NCBI GenBank assembly: GCA_001303665.1
Contig: LJUF01000302.1
Coordinates: 1 to 6,408, forward strand
Length of the DNA: 6,408 nucleotides
Origin: Phycisphaerae bacterium SM23_33
GTDB taxonomy: Bacteria; Planctomycetota; Phycisphaerae; SM23-33
Direction of reading: 5' to 3'
Part shown: positions 1 to 5,991 of the stretch, one piece after another
Position numbering within the stretch: position 1 is the stretch's first letter
How the letters are laid out: each line of letters starts with the position of its first letter
Notes under the pieces: model-generated
What the model saw: only the letters and a program-made list of their open reading frames with translations
Databases searched by the model: none
Told to the model about the DNA's origin: nothing
Program-made: the position numbers and the translations under genes

Positions 1-1833
1 GCCTCCAGCTCGCTCCGGGTGCGGCGAGGCGCCGGGGAGTGGCCCATGCTCATCGTGCTTCAGAAGCGCCCCCGCCGCCTCACCGCCGACAAAGACGGCT
101 GGACCTTCCACTTCGCCGCCCCGGCCGGACACGTCATCGTCGCCCCGCTGTTCGGCCGGCGCTGGGTCAGCCTGGAGGAAATCGCAAAATGGAAGGATGG
201 CCCGCCGGAAGAGGCCGTGGGCCAGGCGCGGCGATGGACGGCGCGGCTGCGGGCGATTCCCGTCGACGTGACCACCACGCAGCGGCTCGTCGCCGGCAGG
301 CCGACGTTCACCGAGAGCTTCCAGTTCGAGCGGATCGCGGATGACTGGCAGACCCCGCCCAGGCCGTGGGCGCCCATCCCGCCCATGTTCGCCCTGGCCC
401 GGGCCATGGGCCTGCCCGTCGAGGCGGACGGCGAGAAGCCGATCCAGGACTGGCAGTGGCTCGGCCGGCTGGGGCCGCTGGCCGGCCTCGACGACGCCGC
501 CCAGACGGCCGGCTCGGACGACCCGAAGTACAAGCTGCTCCGCGACCAGCTCGGCAAGGAGATCGCCAAGGTCATCCAGGCCGGGCACATGGCCCCGCAC
601 ATGTGGCCGTTCGGCGAGATGTCCGCCTCGTACTACGCCCCCACCTACTTCCACAATCCCGGCCAGACCTTCATCACCCTCATCCGCGCCCTCGACCACC
701 TGGGCCGGCCCCAGGCCGACCGGCTCCGCGCCTACCTGCGGCGCGAGTTCAAGACTCACTCCCCCTTCGCCCTGGAATACTGGGGAAAGGCCGCCGACCG
801 CAAAGGCGCCCGCCGCGAACGCTTCCCCGAGGATGCCCAGCCCCGGCACTGGGTCGCCGGGGCCAACTTCAACCTCCAGAGCCTGTACGCCGCCTGGCTG
901 TATTACGACCGCGTCGCCGACCCGGCCGAGCGACCCGCCGTCTGGCAGGCCGCCAGCCAGTGCCTCCAGCGCCACCGCGCCCGCGCAGCCGTCGAGTGGG
1001 ACTACACCGACATGCTCCGCTTCCCCGTCCAGGGCACCCCCCTGGGCACCCACATGACCCACCAGAACCATCCCTCCGTCGAGAGCCGCTTCGAGAGCTT
1101 CAACAGCCGCGTCAACGGCCTGATCGGCTACACCCGCCTGGCGCGGCTGGCCGGCGAGGAGCGCGCCGCCGAGACCGGCACCTGCCTGCTGGCCCGGGCG
1201 CTGGCACTACGGTTCGCGCAGCTTTACTTCGACCAGTACCTCATCCAGTTGGGCGTCCACCAGCCGCAGCTGCTCCCGCCGCCACTGGCCGACAACACCC
1301 GCCGGCTCCAGAGCCTGACGCTGATGCGCGGCCTGTACATCGGCCCCCGGCTGGCCTGGACCTACATCTGGAAGGAAAACACGCCGGAGTCGGCGAAAGG
1401 CGTCGGGGCGCGGGTGTATTTCTTCCACGTCAACCACCCCGTCTGGTCCGCCAGCCAGGGCAGCGGCGGCGTCAGCGGCGGACGCGACGTGATCGACGCC
1501 CCGCTGTTCTTCATCGGCCTGGACCTCACCCCCGGAACCGCCGGCTTCTACCGCGACTATTGCCGCGACTTCGTGGAGCTGGCCTTCAAGCACCTGGCCT
1601 TGACCGCCCCCACCTGGTACGTCGCCGACGGGCCCACCTACTGGAGCAGCGAGGAGTCCGTCGGCCCCCCGGAGGTACCCTGGGCGTGCTTCCTGGCCAA
1701 GGCCATGATCCTCCAGGCCGACGGCCGCGAGCTCTACAAGTACGTGGACTTCCCCCAGGCCGCCTTCGGCGACCTGTATTACCTGGGCAAGCTCTGCGCG
1801 GCGCTGGAGGCGTTTGCCAGGAAAGCCAAGTGA
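1..1833 (+). CDS. Large alpha-helical protein of unknown function, possibly carbohydrate-active (5' partial)
   Basis: The frame is open from the first base and ends at TGA 1831-1833, giving 610 visible residues. A GTG at 19 lies inside the open frame and has no ribosome binding site, so I take the true start to be upstream and annotate the gene as partial. Counting from base 1, residues about 1-115 look beta-rich (WPMLIVLQKRP, then AGHVIVAPLFGRRWV). From about 160 onward the protein is mostly helical and rich in Trp, Tyr, Phe and His. Notable blocks are ANFNLQSLYAAWLYYDR from residue 288, THQNHPSVESRFESF from 353, GGVSGGRDVIDAP near 490, and WYVADGPTYWSSEE from 539. A beta-sandwich followed by an alpha/alpha toroid is the architecture of several glycoside hydrolase and polysaccharide lyase families, so a glycan-related role is plausible. 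I do not recognise a specific family and assign no catalytic residues. Any signal peptide would lie outside the window. Confidence 0.85.
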   Translation, partial: ASSSLRVRRGAGEWPMLIVLQKRPRRLTADKDGWTFHFAAPAGHVIVAPLFGRRWVSLEEIAKWKDGPPEEAVGQARRWTARLRAIPVDVTTTQRLVAGRPTFTESFQFERIADDWQTPPRPWAPIPPMFALARAMGLPVEADGEKPIQDWQWLGRLGPLAGLDDAAQTAGSDDPKYKLLRDQLGKEIAKVIQAGHMAPHMWPFGEMSASYYAPTYFHNPGQTFITLIRALDHLGRPQADRLRAYLRREFKTHSPFALEYWGKAADRKGARRERFPEDAQPRHWVAGANFNLQSLYAAWLYYDRVADPAERPAVWQAASQCLQRHRARAAVEWDYTDMLRFPVQGTPLGTHMTHQNHPSVESRFESFNSRVNGLIGYTRLARLAGEERAAETGTCLLARALALRFAQLYFDQYLIQLGVHQPQLLPPPLADNTRRLQSLTLMRGLYIGPRLAWTYIWKENTPESAKGVGARVYFFHVNHPVWSASQGSGGVSGGRDVIDAPLFFIGLDLTPGTAGFYRDYCRDFVELAFKHLALTAPTWYVADGPTYWSSEESVGPPEVPWACFLAKAMILQADGRELYKYVDFPQAAFGDLYYLGKLCAALEAFARKAK

Positions 1834-1848
1834 CGACCCGCCGCCGCG

Positions 1849-1864
1849 CCCGGAACCCGCCGGG
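1849..1864 (+). terminator. Weak hairpin after the left-edge gene, possible terminator
   Basis: CCCGG at 1849-1853 pairs with CCGGG at 1860-1864 around a 6-nt loop, starting 16 nt after the stop codon. No T-run follows immediately; the nearest T-rich run is ATTTTG around 1910. A second GC-rich palindromic stretch (CCGGCCGG) lies around 1885-1892. A 5-bp stem without a U-tract is poor evidence for intrinsic termination, so this is only a candidate. Confidence 0.2.
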
Positions 1865-1941
1865 TAACAGGTGACAGCTCGGGACCGGCCGGCCGGGAAA
1901 ATCGCCGCATTTTGTCCTGTACGAGGGTGCCCCGACCGCTG

Positions 1942-1970
1942 TAAAATATTTTAATAGTGGACCATATGGT
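1942..1970. promoter_or_regulatory. Two adjacent perfect palindromes, candidate operator or AT-rich promoter element
   Basis: TAAAATATTTTA (1942-1953) and ACCATATGGT (1961-1970) are each identical to their reverse complement. They are separated by 7 bp, with centres 18 bp apart. The block is strikingly AT-rich for this GC-rich window. Within it, TTTAAT at 1950-1955 resembles a -10 hexamer, but no convincing -35 sits at a normal distance. Such paired dyads suit binding of dimeric regulators or a promoter with an overlapping operator. That role is inferred; I do not recognise the motif of a named regulator. The next downstream gene begins more than 400 bp away. Confidence 0.35.
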
Positions 1971-1988
1971 TGCGGCTGAGACGTAAGC

Positions 1989-2028
1989 CAGCAACGCAGA
2001 TGAGCCCCCTGCCCCCTCCGCGTTGCTG
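1989..2028. repeat. 9-bp perfect inverted repeat with C-rich loop
   Basis: CAGCAACGC at 1989-1997 is the exact reverse complement of GCGTTGCTG at 2020-2028, enclosing a 22-nt spacer. The spacer contains CCCCCT twice (2005-2010 and 2012-2017). As RNA this would fold into a stable stem with a pyrimidine-rich loop. No T-run follows it, so a simple intrinsic terminator is unlikely. It could be part of a leader RNA, a small RNA or a protein-binding site. Confidence 0.45.
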
Positions 2029-2101
2029 ATACCAACGGGCGGCGCAAATCGGCCGTAACGCATTTCGGACTGCCCCTAGTCGGCGGCACTGTATCGCAAT
2101 T

Positions 2102-2129
2102 GGCAACCGTCCTGGCGCGGACGGCAACC
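2102..2129. repeat. Hairpin overlapping a pair of direct repeats
   Basis: CCGTCC (2107-2112) pairs perfectly with GGACGG (2119-2124) around the loop TGGCGC. The heptamer GGCAACC occurs at 2102-2108 and again at 2123-2129, overlapping the outer ends of the stem by two bases on each side. Inverted and direct repeats are therefore interlocked. The function is unknown; it is another structured element of the leader-like region before the prepilin-like gene. Confidence 0.35.
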
Positions 2130-2254
2130 CGCGTCAAGGAGCCCCTCGGGCGGCCGGGCCGAACAACCAAGCCGGCCGCGCCAAGGCGCCGATTGGTGAG
2201 GATCTGCACGAGCATGACTGGCACGGCCCAGCGGCTCGCGGCGAGCAGGAGTTC

Positions 2255-2280
2255 GGCGGGTAGTCACGGTGCTTCCCGCC
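2255..2280. repeat. 6-bp inverted repeat, 14-nt loop
   Basis: GGCGGG (2255-2260) is the exact reverse complement of CCCGCC (2275-2280). In DNA this rich in G and C, a 6-bp match can arise by chance, so it has little weight alone. It is listed because it lies in the same non-coding stretch as several other dyads. Confidence 0.2.
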
Positions 2281-2344
2281 AGGCACGGCCGGAACCCTGT
2301 GTCACGCGCAGGTGGCAGGAAAAAAGAGCCAGATGAGCGGACGG

Positions 2345-2358
2345 GGCGCGTTCGCGCC
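2345..2358 (+). repeat. Small GC hairpin directly upstream of the prepilin-like ribosome binding site
   Basis: GGCGC (2345-2349) pairs with GCGCC (2354-2358) around the tetraloop GTTC. It ends 13 nt before the Shine-Dalgarno sequence at 2372-2378. It leaves that sequence accessible, so it might insulate or stabilise the 5' end of the message. The role is inferred only. Confidence 0.25.
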
Positions 2359-2371
2359 GGGCACCTTCTGT

Positions 2372-2378
2372 GAAGGAG
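2372..2378 (+). promoter_or_regulatory. Ribosome binding site deciding the prepilin-like start
   Basis: GAAGGAG ends 8 nt before ATG 2387, an ideal Shine-Dalgarno position. It favours ATG 2387 over the in-frame GTG at 2312, which would add 25 residues ahead of a normal prepilin leader. Confidence 0.75.
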
Positions 2379-2386
2379 TGAAGACC

Positions 2387-3279
2387 ATGAAGCTACGGTG
2401 CATCTCCCGCGGGCCGGGGCGGCCCCGGCGGGGGCGGGCGTTCACACTGGTCGAGCTGCTTATCGTCGTCGGCATCATCGCCCTGCTGGTCAGCATCATC
2501 ATGCCCTCCTTGAGCCGGGCCAAGGAGCCTGGACGGGCAGCGCTCGCCGCTGGGCTCTGGGCCACCTGAACCGGTACGTCGCCGGGGACAAGCAGGAGGA
2601 CCTCCGCAACCTGGACGAGGGCGAGTTCCCCCGGGCCTACATCTGTCCCAGCGCCGACCTGGTGCAGGTCTACCTGCAGAACCCCTCGGACAAGTACCAC
2701 GCCTGCTACTGGACGAACGTCGCCCTCCGGGCCAATCGCGGCCACTACGGGGCGTGGGGCGGGCTGTTCGACACGCACGGTCATGCCGGCGTGCAGCCCG
2801 GCTGGGACATAGACAGCGGCGGGCTGGCGCGGATCTTCGGCAGGCACTGCACCGGCGACGGCCTGCACTGGCGCAGCGTGTACCAGCCGACGCTGGACTC
2901 GCTGAGGCTGCCGGCCGATACCGCCTTCATGGGCGACACCAACAACAAGGCCATCACCCAAATCCTGGACGACCAGGGCAACCTCGTGGACCTGTACCAT
3001 CCGACGCGCCCGGGCGAATGGTTCATCCGTCCCGGCTGGGGCTGGGTGCATGGCTCGCTGGGCTTTGACCGGCACCTGGATAAGCTGCTGCTGAGCTTTG
3101 TCACCGGCGGGGCCCGGGCCGTCAGCCACGAGGAGCTGGACCAACGCTTCTCCCACTGGCCGGCCGCCCACGGCGAGAAGGAGCTGACCGGCGATTTCAT
3201 GATCCAGTACGGCGCCACGGAAAGCTGCCACGGCAGCAGGATCCACGATCTGCCCCAGAAGGTGGGACGGTGGGAATAG
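2387..3279 (+). pseudogene. Prepilin-like (type II secretion/H-X9-DG family) protein gene, frameshifted
   Basis: Translation from ATG 2387 gives an 18-residue basic leader ending GRA, then FTLVELL and a hydrophobic helix ending in IIMPSLSRAKE. This is a prepilin peptidase and N-methylation signal, with cleavage expected before Phe19 and Glu at +5. That frame stops at TGA 2567-2569. The body of the protein continues in another frame (first base of codons = 1 mod 3) from about LGHLNRYVAGDKQED (near 2557) to TAG 3277-3279. It carries ICPSA, YWTNVAL and FMGDTNN, all consistent with the planctomycete pseudopilin-like family. The RAKE and LNRY blocks are separated by 38 nt, which is not a multiple of three. 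The usual family spacing, as I recall it, is longer and includes a conserved Cys, so a small deletion around 2531-2556 is likely. The terminal H-X9-DG motif reads H-X9-TG. An intact product would be inserted in the inner membrane and processed as a pseudopilin or surface-associated protein. The lesion could also be an assembly error. Confidence 0.85.
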
Positions 3280-3336
3280 CTCAGCGGCGTGCCCTGCCGC
3301 CGAGAGCCCGCTCCAACCACAGGCCGAAATGAACCC

Positions 3337-3351
3337 CCGGAGGATCTCCGG
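3337..3351. terminator. Perfect hairpin between convergent genes, possible bidirectional terminator
   Basis: CCGGAG (3337-3342) pairs perfectly with CTCCGG (3346-3351) around the triloop GAT. It lies 57 nt after the prepilin-like stop, in the 153-bp gap where that gene and the oxidoreductase converge. No T-run follows on either strand, so an intrinsic terminator is possible but unproven. Confidence 0.3.
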
Positions 3352-3380
3352 CACGCCCGCCAGGCCAGGCTGAGCGGCGG

Positions 3381-3402
3381 CGGGCGCGGCACCCGCGCGC
3401 CG
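3381..3402. terminator. Second GC-rich hairpin in the convergent gap
   Basis: CGGGCGCGG (3381-3389) pairs with CCGCGC (3393-3398), one bulged G (3399), then CCG (3400-3402), around the loop CAC. This makes nine pairs with one bulge. Read on the minus strand, it begins 30 nt after the oxidoreductase stop, a sensible place for a 3' structure. The absence of T-runs keeps confidence low. Confidence 0.3.
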
Positions 3403-3432
3403 GACCGGCAGGCCAGCACGCGAGATGCCGCT

Positions 3433-4347
3433 TCAGCCGGCGCGGCGGCGGACCCGCTCCAGGATTCGAGCCGCCAGGCGATGGCTTTCCAGGGCATCCT
3501 CGGCCGAGCAGGTCGGCTTGGAGCCGGTCCGGACGGCCTGGAGGAAATGCTCGATCTGCTCGGTGAAGCCGAAGTGCCGCTCGGCCTCGACGTACCAGGC
3601 GTCCTTGCCGTGGCGGTAGGTCTCCTCGCGGCCGCCCTCGTACATGATGACCTTGTCCGGGGCGTACACCCGCAGGGAGAAGCCCTCGCCGTGGGCCTCC
3701 AGCTCGTCCTTCCTCATGCCGAAGTCGGCGGAGGTCTCGAAGACGCCCAGGGCGCCGCTGTCGAAGCGGATGAGGGCGGCGACGGCGGTCTCGGCGCCGG
3801 AGGGGCCGAGGTTGCCGTCGGCCTGAACTTCGACGGCCTCGCCGCAGAACCATCGCAGCACGTCCAGCACGTGAATGGCGTGGCCCCAGAGGTCGCCGCC
3901 CTGCTTCCACACCCGGCAGGTCTCGACCCGCCGCCCGGTGAGGAACTCCTTGGCCCTGCGATAGGCGGGCATGAAGCGGCGGTTGAAGCCGATCATGAGG
4001 ATCCGCCCGCGGCGGCGTGCGAGTTCGACGAACTGCTCGGCCTGGGCCAGGTCCGCCGCCATGGGCTTTTCCGACAGGACGTGGAGGCCCAGCTCCATCA
4101 GCCGCCCCAGCGGGCCGCGCCGGTCGGCCGGCCGGGTCAGCAGGAAGGCGCACTCGGCCTCGCCCTCGGCGATGTCGTCGGCCGAGGCCACCGCCCGGTC
4201 GAAGCGGTACGCTCGACCGACGTGCCGGCGGGCGTCCTCCCGCGGCTCGGCCAGCACAGCCAGGCTCACGTCCTCGCGCCGGGCCAGCACCGGCAGGTAC
4301 ACCCGCTGGGCCATCTGACCGGCCCCGACCACGGCAACGCGGATCAT
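3433..4347 (-). CDS. Gfo/Idh/MocA family NAD(P)-dependent oxidoreductase
   Basis: The product is 304 residues from ATG at 4347-4345. That start gives MIRVAVVGAG right at the N-terminus and is preceded by AGAGGG six nt upstream; a longer in-frame start at 4428 would add 27 unrelated residues. Residues 1-120 form a Rossmann fold with the nucleotide-binding GAGQMA at 8-13. SEKPMA at 92-97 holds the family's conserved Glu-Lys-Pro, Lys94 being the expected catalytic lysine. GFNRRF follows at 120-125. The C-terminal alpha/beta domain contains GGDLWGHAIHVLD at 150-162, keeping the catalytic-type His159 and Asp162 but with Gly at 155 where many members have Asp. The family oxidises, reduces or epimerises sugars, inositols and related polyols in the cytoplasm; the substrate here cannot be read from sequence. 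The gene is divergent from the MFS transporter, so shared regulation is plausible. Length is at the short end for the family but both domains appear complete. Confidence 0.93.
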   Translation of the reverse strand: MIRVAVVGAGQMAQRVYLPVLARREDVSLAVLAEPREDARRHVGRAYRFDRAVASADDIAEGEAECAFLLTRPADRRGPLGRLMELGLHVLSEKPMAADLAQAEQFVELARRRGRILMIGFNRRFMPAYRRAKEFLTGRRVETCRVWKQGGDLWGHAIHVLDVLRWFCGEAVEVQADGNLGPSGAETAVAALIRFDSGALGVFETSADFGMRKDELEAHGEGFSLRVYAPDKVIMYEGGREETYRHGKDAWYVEAERHFGFTEQIEHFLQAVRTGSKPTCSAEDALESHRLAARILERVRRRAG

Positions 4348-4433
4348 CCTCTGCCCTCTTGCCGACGGGTTTCTCATGCGTCCTGAGGCTGCCGCCGGCA
4401 AGCTACAGCGCTGCCGCGCCGAATGCAAAGCGC

Positions 4434-4459
4434 CATTCCGCCGCCCCCGGCGGGGAATG
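4434..4459. repeat. 11-bp hairpin with one bulge in the divergent promoter region
   Basis: CATTCC (4434-4439) pairs with GGAATG (4454-4459). After a bulged G (4440), CCGCC (4441-4445) pairs with GGCGG (4449-4453), closing on the loop CCC. It is one of the most stable predicted structures in the window and sits in the upstream region of both the oxidoreductase and the transporter, about 90 bp before the oxidoreductase start. It could be an operator or a leader structure. No T-run follows on either strand. Confidence 0.45.
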
Positions 4460-4574
4460 AGGTGCCACGGCGAGGCCCATCTGCGTCCCCCAGGCCGGGC
4501 TCGGCGACCTGTGCTCTGCCCTTCTCATCGACACGGCAGGACTTTGCTTATGGTCTGATCGGGCTTATCCTGGG

Positions 4575-4624
4575 GCCATGGGTCAGCGTTCCCGAATTCT
4601 CGCATTCCCGGGTTCGCCATGGGT
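4575..4624. repeat. 9-bp direct repeat before the MFS start
   Basis: GCCATGGGT occurs at 4575-4583 and 4616-4624, 41 bp apart start to start, or nearly four helical turns. Each copy contains the palindrome CCATGG. The spacer also contains TTCCCG twice (4589-4594 and 4606-4611). The second copy ends 18 bp before the GTG start. Repeated sites at this distance could bind a regulator, but a chance repeat is possible. Confidence 0.3.
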
Positions 4625-4642
4625 ACGGGACGATAGATTGCC

Positions 4643-5956
4643 GTGAACAGCGGGCCAGACGAACGCGGCGCCGACGGAAATGTTGCCCGGACCGTCTCCG
4701 CCCGCGTGCTGGACTTCCTCGGCCTGGAGCGCAACGTGGTGATAAGCGTTGCAGCCGGGTCACTCGAGGCCCTTGGCGTCGGGCTGTGGGCGGGATATCT
4801 GGTCAAGGTGCTGGACGCCCTGGGCGCGGCGGGATGGATGATAGGCTTCTATGGCGCCGTCGGGGGCCTCATGGCGGTGGTGGCCCCCTTCCCCGCGGGG
4901 CTGCTGAGCGACCGGTTCGGCCGGGGGCGGGCGCTCGTCCTGGCCAGCGTGCTGGCCCTGGCGGGCTGCGGGGTGTATGTGCTGGCCCCGACCTGGTGGC
5001 TGTTCGTCCCAGGGGCCGTACTGCTGGGCTGTGCGGGCAGTTTTCGGTTCATGGGCTCGCAGGCGCTGACCAATGACCGCCTTCGAGAGCGCCGTCGGGC
5101 CATCAGCGTCGCCGTGCAGAACGTCATCGGCCGCCTGCCGGGCGTCATCAGCCCGCCCCTGGGCGGGGCCTTGATCGCCGTCATGGTGGCCCGGGCGGAA
5201 GCGGCGGGGCAAGGGGCCGGCGCCGAACCGGCCCTGCAAACGCTGGGGCTGCTGAGGGGGTTCCGGTGGGCGGTGGGCATCACGATCGTCTTGACGGTCA
5301 TCGCCATCCTGCTCCAGCGCCGCTACTACAAGTTGCCGCCGCCGAGCCAGGACGCGGGGCCGATGCACCCAGTCCGGGTTCTCCGGTCGATGGCGGGCGA
5401 CATGAAGCGGCTGCTGCTGGCCGACAGCCTGATCCGCATCGGCTCGGGGCTGTACCTGACCTTTCTCCCCCTGTACGTGCTCAACGTGCTGGGGCAGGGA
5501 TACGTGCAGTGGGGCTGGCTGCTGTCACTGACGACGGCCACGTCGGTCATCATGTACGTACCCGCGGCCAAGCTCGCCGACCGCGCCGGGCGGGTCAGCC
5601 GACGACCCTTCGTCGCCGCCACGTTCCTGTTCTTCTCCGCCTTCCCGCTGGCTCTGGTGCTGGCGCCGTCGGCGGCCTAGCTGATCCCCGTGTTCCTCAT
5701 CGCGGGACTGCGGGAGTTTGGGGAGCCGGCCCGTAAGGCCCTCATCATGGACCTGGCGGATGGGCAGCAACTCGGCCGCCGGATAGGCGCCTACTACATG
5801 GTCCGAGGCATGCTGATCTGCCCGGCCCCGTTCCTGGGCGGGCTGCTGTGGGGCTGGAACCCCGCGGCGCCCTTCGTGCTCGGCGGCCTGGTCAGCGCCA
5901 CCGGGCTGGCGTGGTTTGTGCTGGAAGGCCTGCTGTTCGGGCGGCAAGCGCCCTGA
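4643..5956 (+). pseudogene. MFS transporter interrupted by an in-frame TAG
   Basis: From GTG 4643 (the first possible start after TAG 4634-4636, with only a weak ribosome binding site) the frame runs to TGA 5954-5956, 437 codon positions. A single TAG at 5678-5680 interrupts it at position 346. The N-terminal half has the MFS motif A, GLLSDRFGRGR at 86-96, between the second and third helices. A second copy (AKLADRAGR, 309-317) lies between helices eight and nine. Cytoplasmic QNVIGRLPGVISPPLGG at 159-175 is also typical of the superfamily. I estimate nine membrane segments before the TAG and three after it. The post-stop part (LIPVFLIAGLREFGEPARKA onward, 91 residues) is in frame and of normal MFS character, so only one base need be altered. 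Without read-through the product would lack the last quarter and probably not function. Sugar or other solute export or import is possible; no substrate is assigned. A GTG at 5690 lacks a ribosome binding site. Confidence 0.88.
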
Positions 5957-5991
5957 CCGAACCAGAACGTGGACGCGCCGCTCCGCGGAAG

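Larger units (their letters stand above)
1834..2386. other. Long non-coding region rich in dyad symmetry
   Basis: About 550 bp separate the stop of the left-edge gene from the ATG of the prepilin-like gene, and I find no credible gene here. The short open frames on either strand have arginine- and proline-rich translations, lack ribosome binding sites and show no recognisable motif. Base composition is visibly less GC-rich than the flanking genes, especially around 1940-1970 where an AT-rich block appears. The region holds two adjacent perfect palindromes (1942-1970), a 9-bp stem (1989-2028), a 6-bp stem nested in direct repeats (2102-2129), a 6-bp stem with a 14-nt loop (2255-2280) and a small hairpin just before the ribosome binding site (2345-2358). 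It could be a promoter with a long structured leader for the prepilin-like gene, an unannotated small RNA, or decayed sequence. I match it to no known riboswitch. Confidence 0.6.
4348..4642. promoter_or_regulatory. Divergent intergenic region between oxidoreductase and MFS transporter
   Basis: These 295 bp must carry the promoters of two divergent genes unless transcription enters from further away. On the plus strand, TCGACA (4528-4533) and TATGGT (4549-4554) resemble -35 and -10 boxes, but their spacer is only 15 bp. TTGCTT (4544-4549) with TATCCT (4566-4571) is an alternative at 16 bp. On the minus strand, TTGCAT (4428-4423) and TAGCTT (4405-4400) are spaced 17 bp but match consensus weakly. 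The region also contains a strong hairpin (4434-4459) and a direct repeat (4575-4624). No convincing coding sequence is present. Confidence 0.3.

Noticed and set aside
366..1874. 502-residue open frame on the plus strand
   Set aside because: Arg/Pro/Gly-rich translation in the alternative frame of the left-edge gene; no domain signal.
1779..2063. 94-residue minus-strand open frame
   Set aside because: It overlaps the 3' end of the left-edge gene and the palindromic region; no motif and no convincing start.
2100..2336. 78-residue open frame in the non-coding stretch
   Set aside because: Arg-rich, without a ribosome binding site or family resemblance; probably chance.
2312..2386. Upstream in-frame GTG as the prepilin-like start
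   Set aside because: ATG 2387 has an ideal ribosome binding site and yields a normal-length basic leader; the extension has no prepilin character.
2519..2571. Programmed ribosomal frameshift in the prepilin-like gene
   Set aside because: No slippery heptamer is visible, and the spacing between conserved blocks looks shortened, which fits a deletion better.
2302..3354. 350-residue open frame on the minus strand
   Set aside because: Antisense shadow of the prepilin-like gene; its translation is dominated by Val, Ala, Gly and Gln with no motif.
3289..4386. 365-residue open frame on the plus strand
   Set aside because: It lies antisense to the clearly recognisable oxidoreductase, has a low-complexity Ala/Gly/Val-rich translation and no ribosome binding site; a typical high-GC shadow frame.
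5678..5680. Genome-wide reassignment of TAG to an amino acid
   Set aside because: TAG appears to be the normal terminator of the prepilin-like gene (3277-3279) and of the right-edge gene (6030-6028), so a general reassignment is unlikely from this window.
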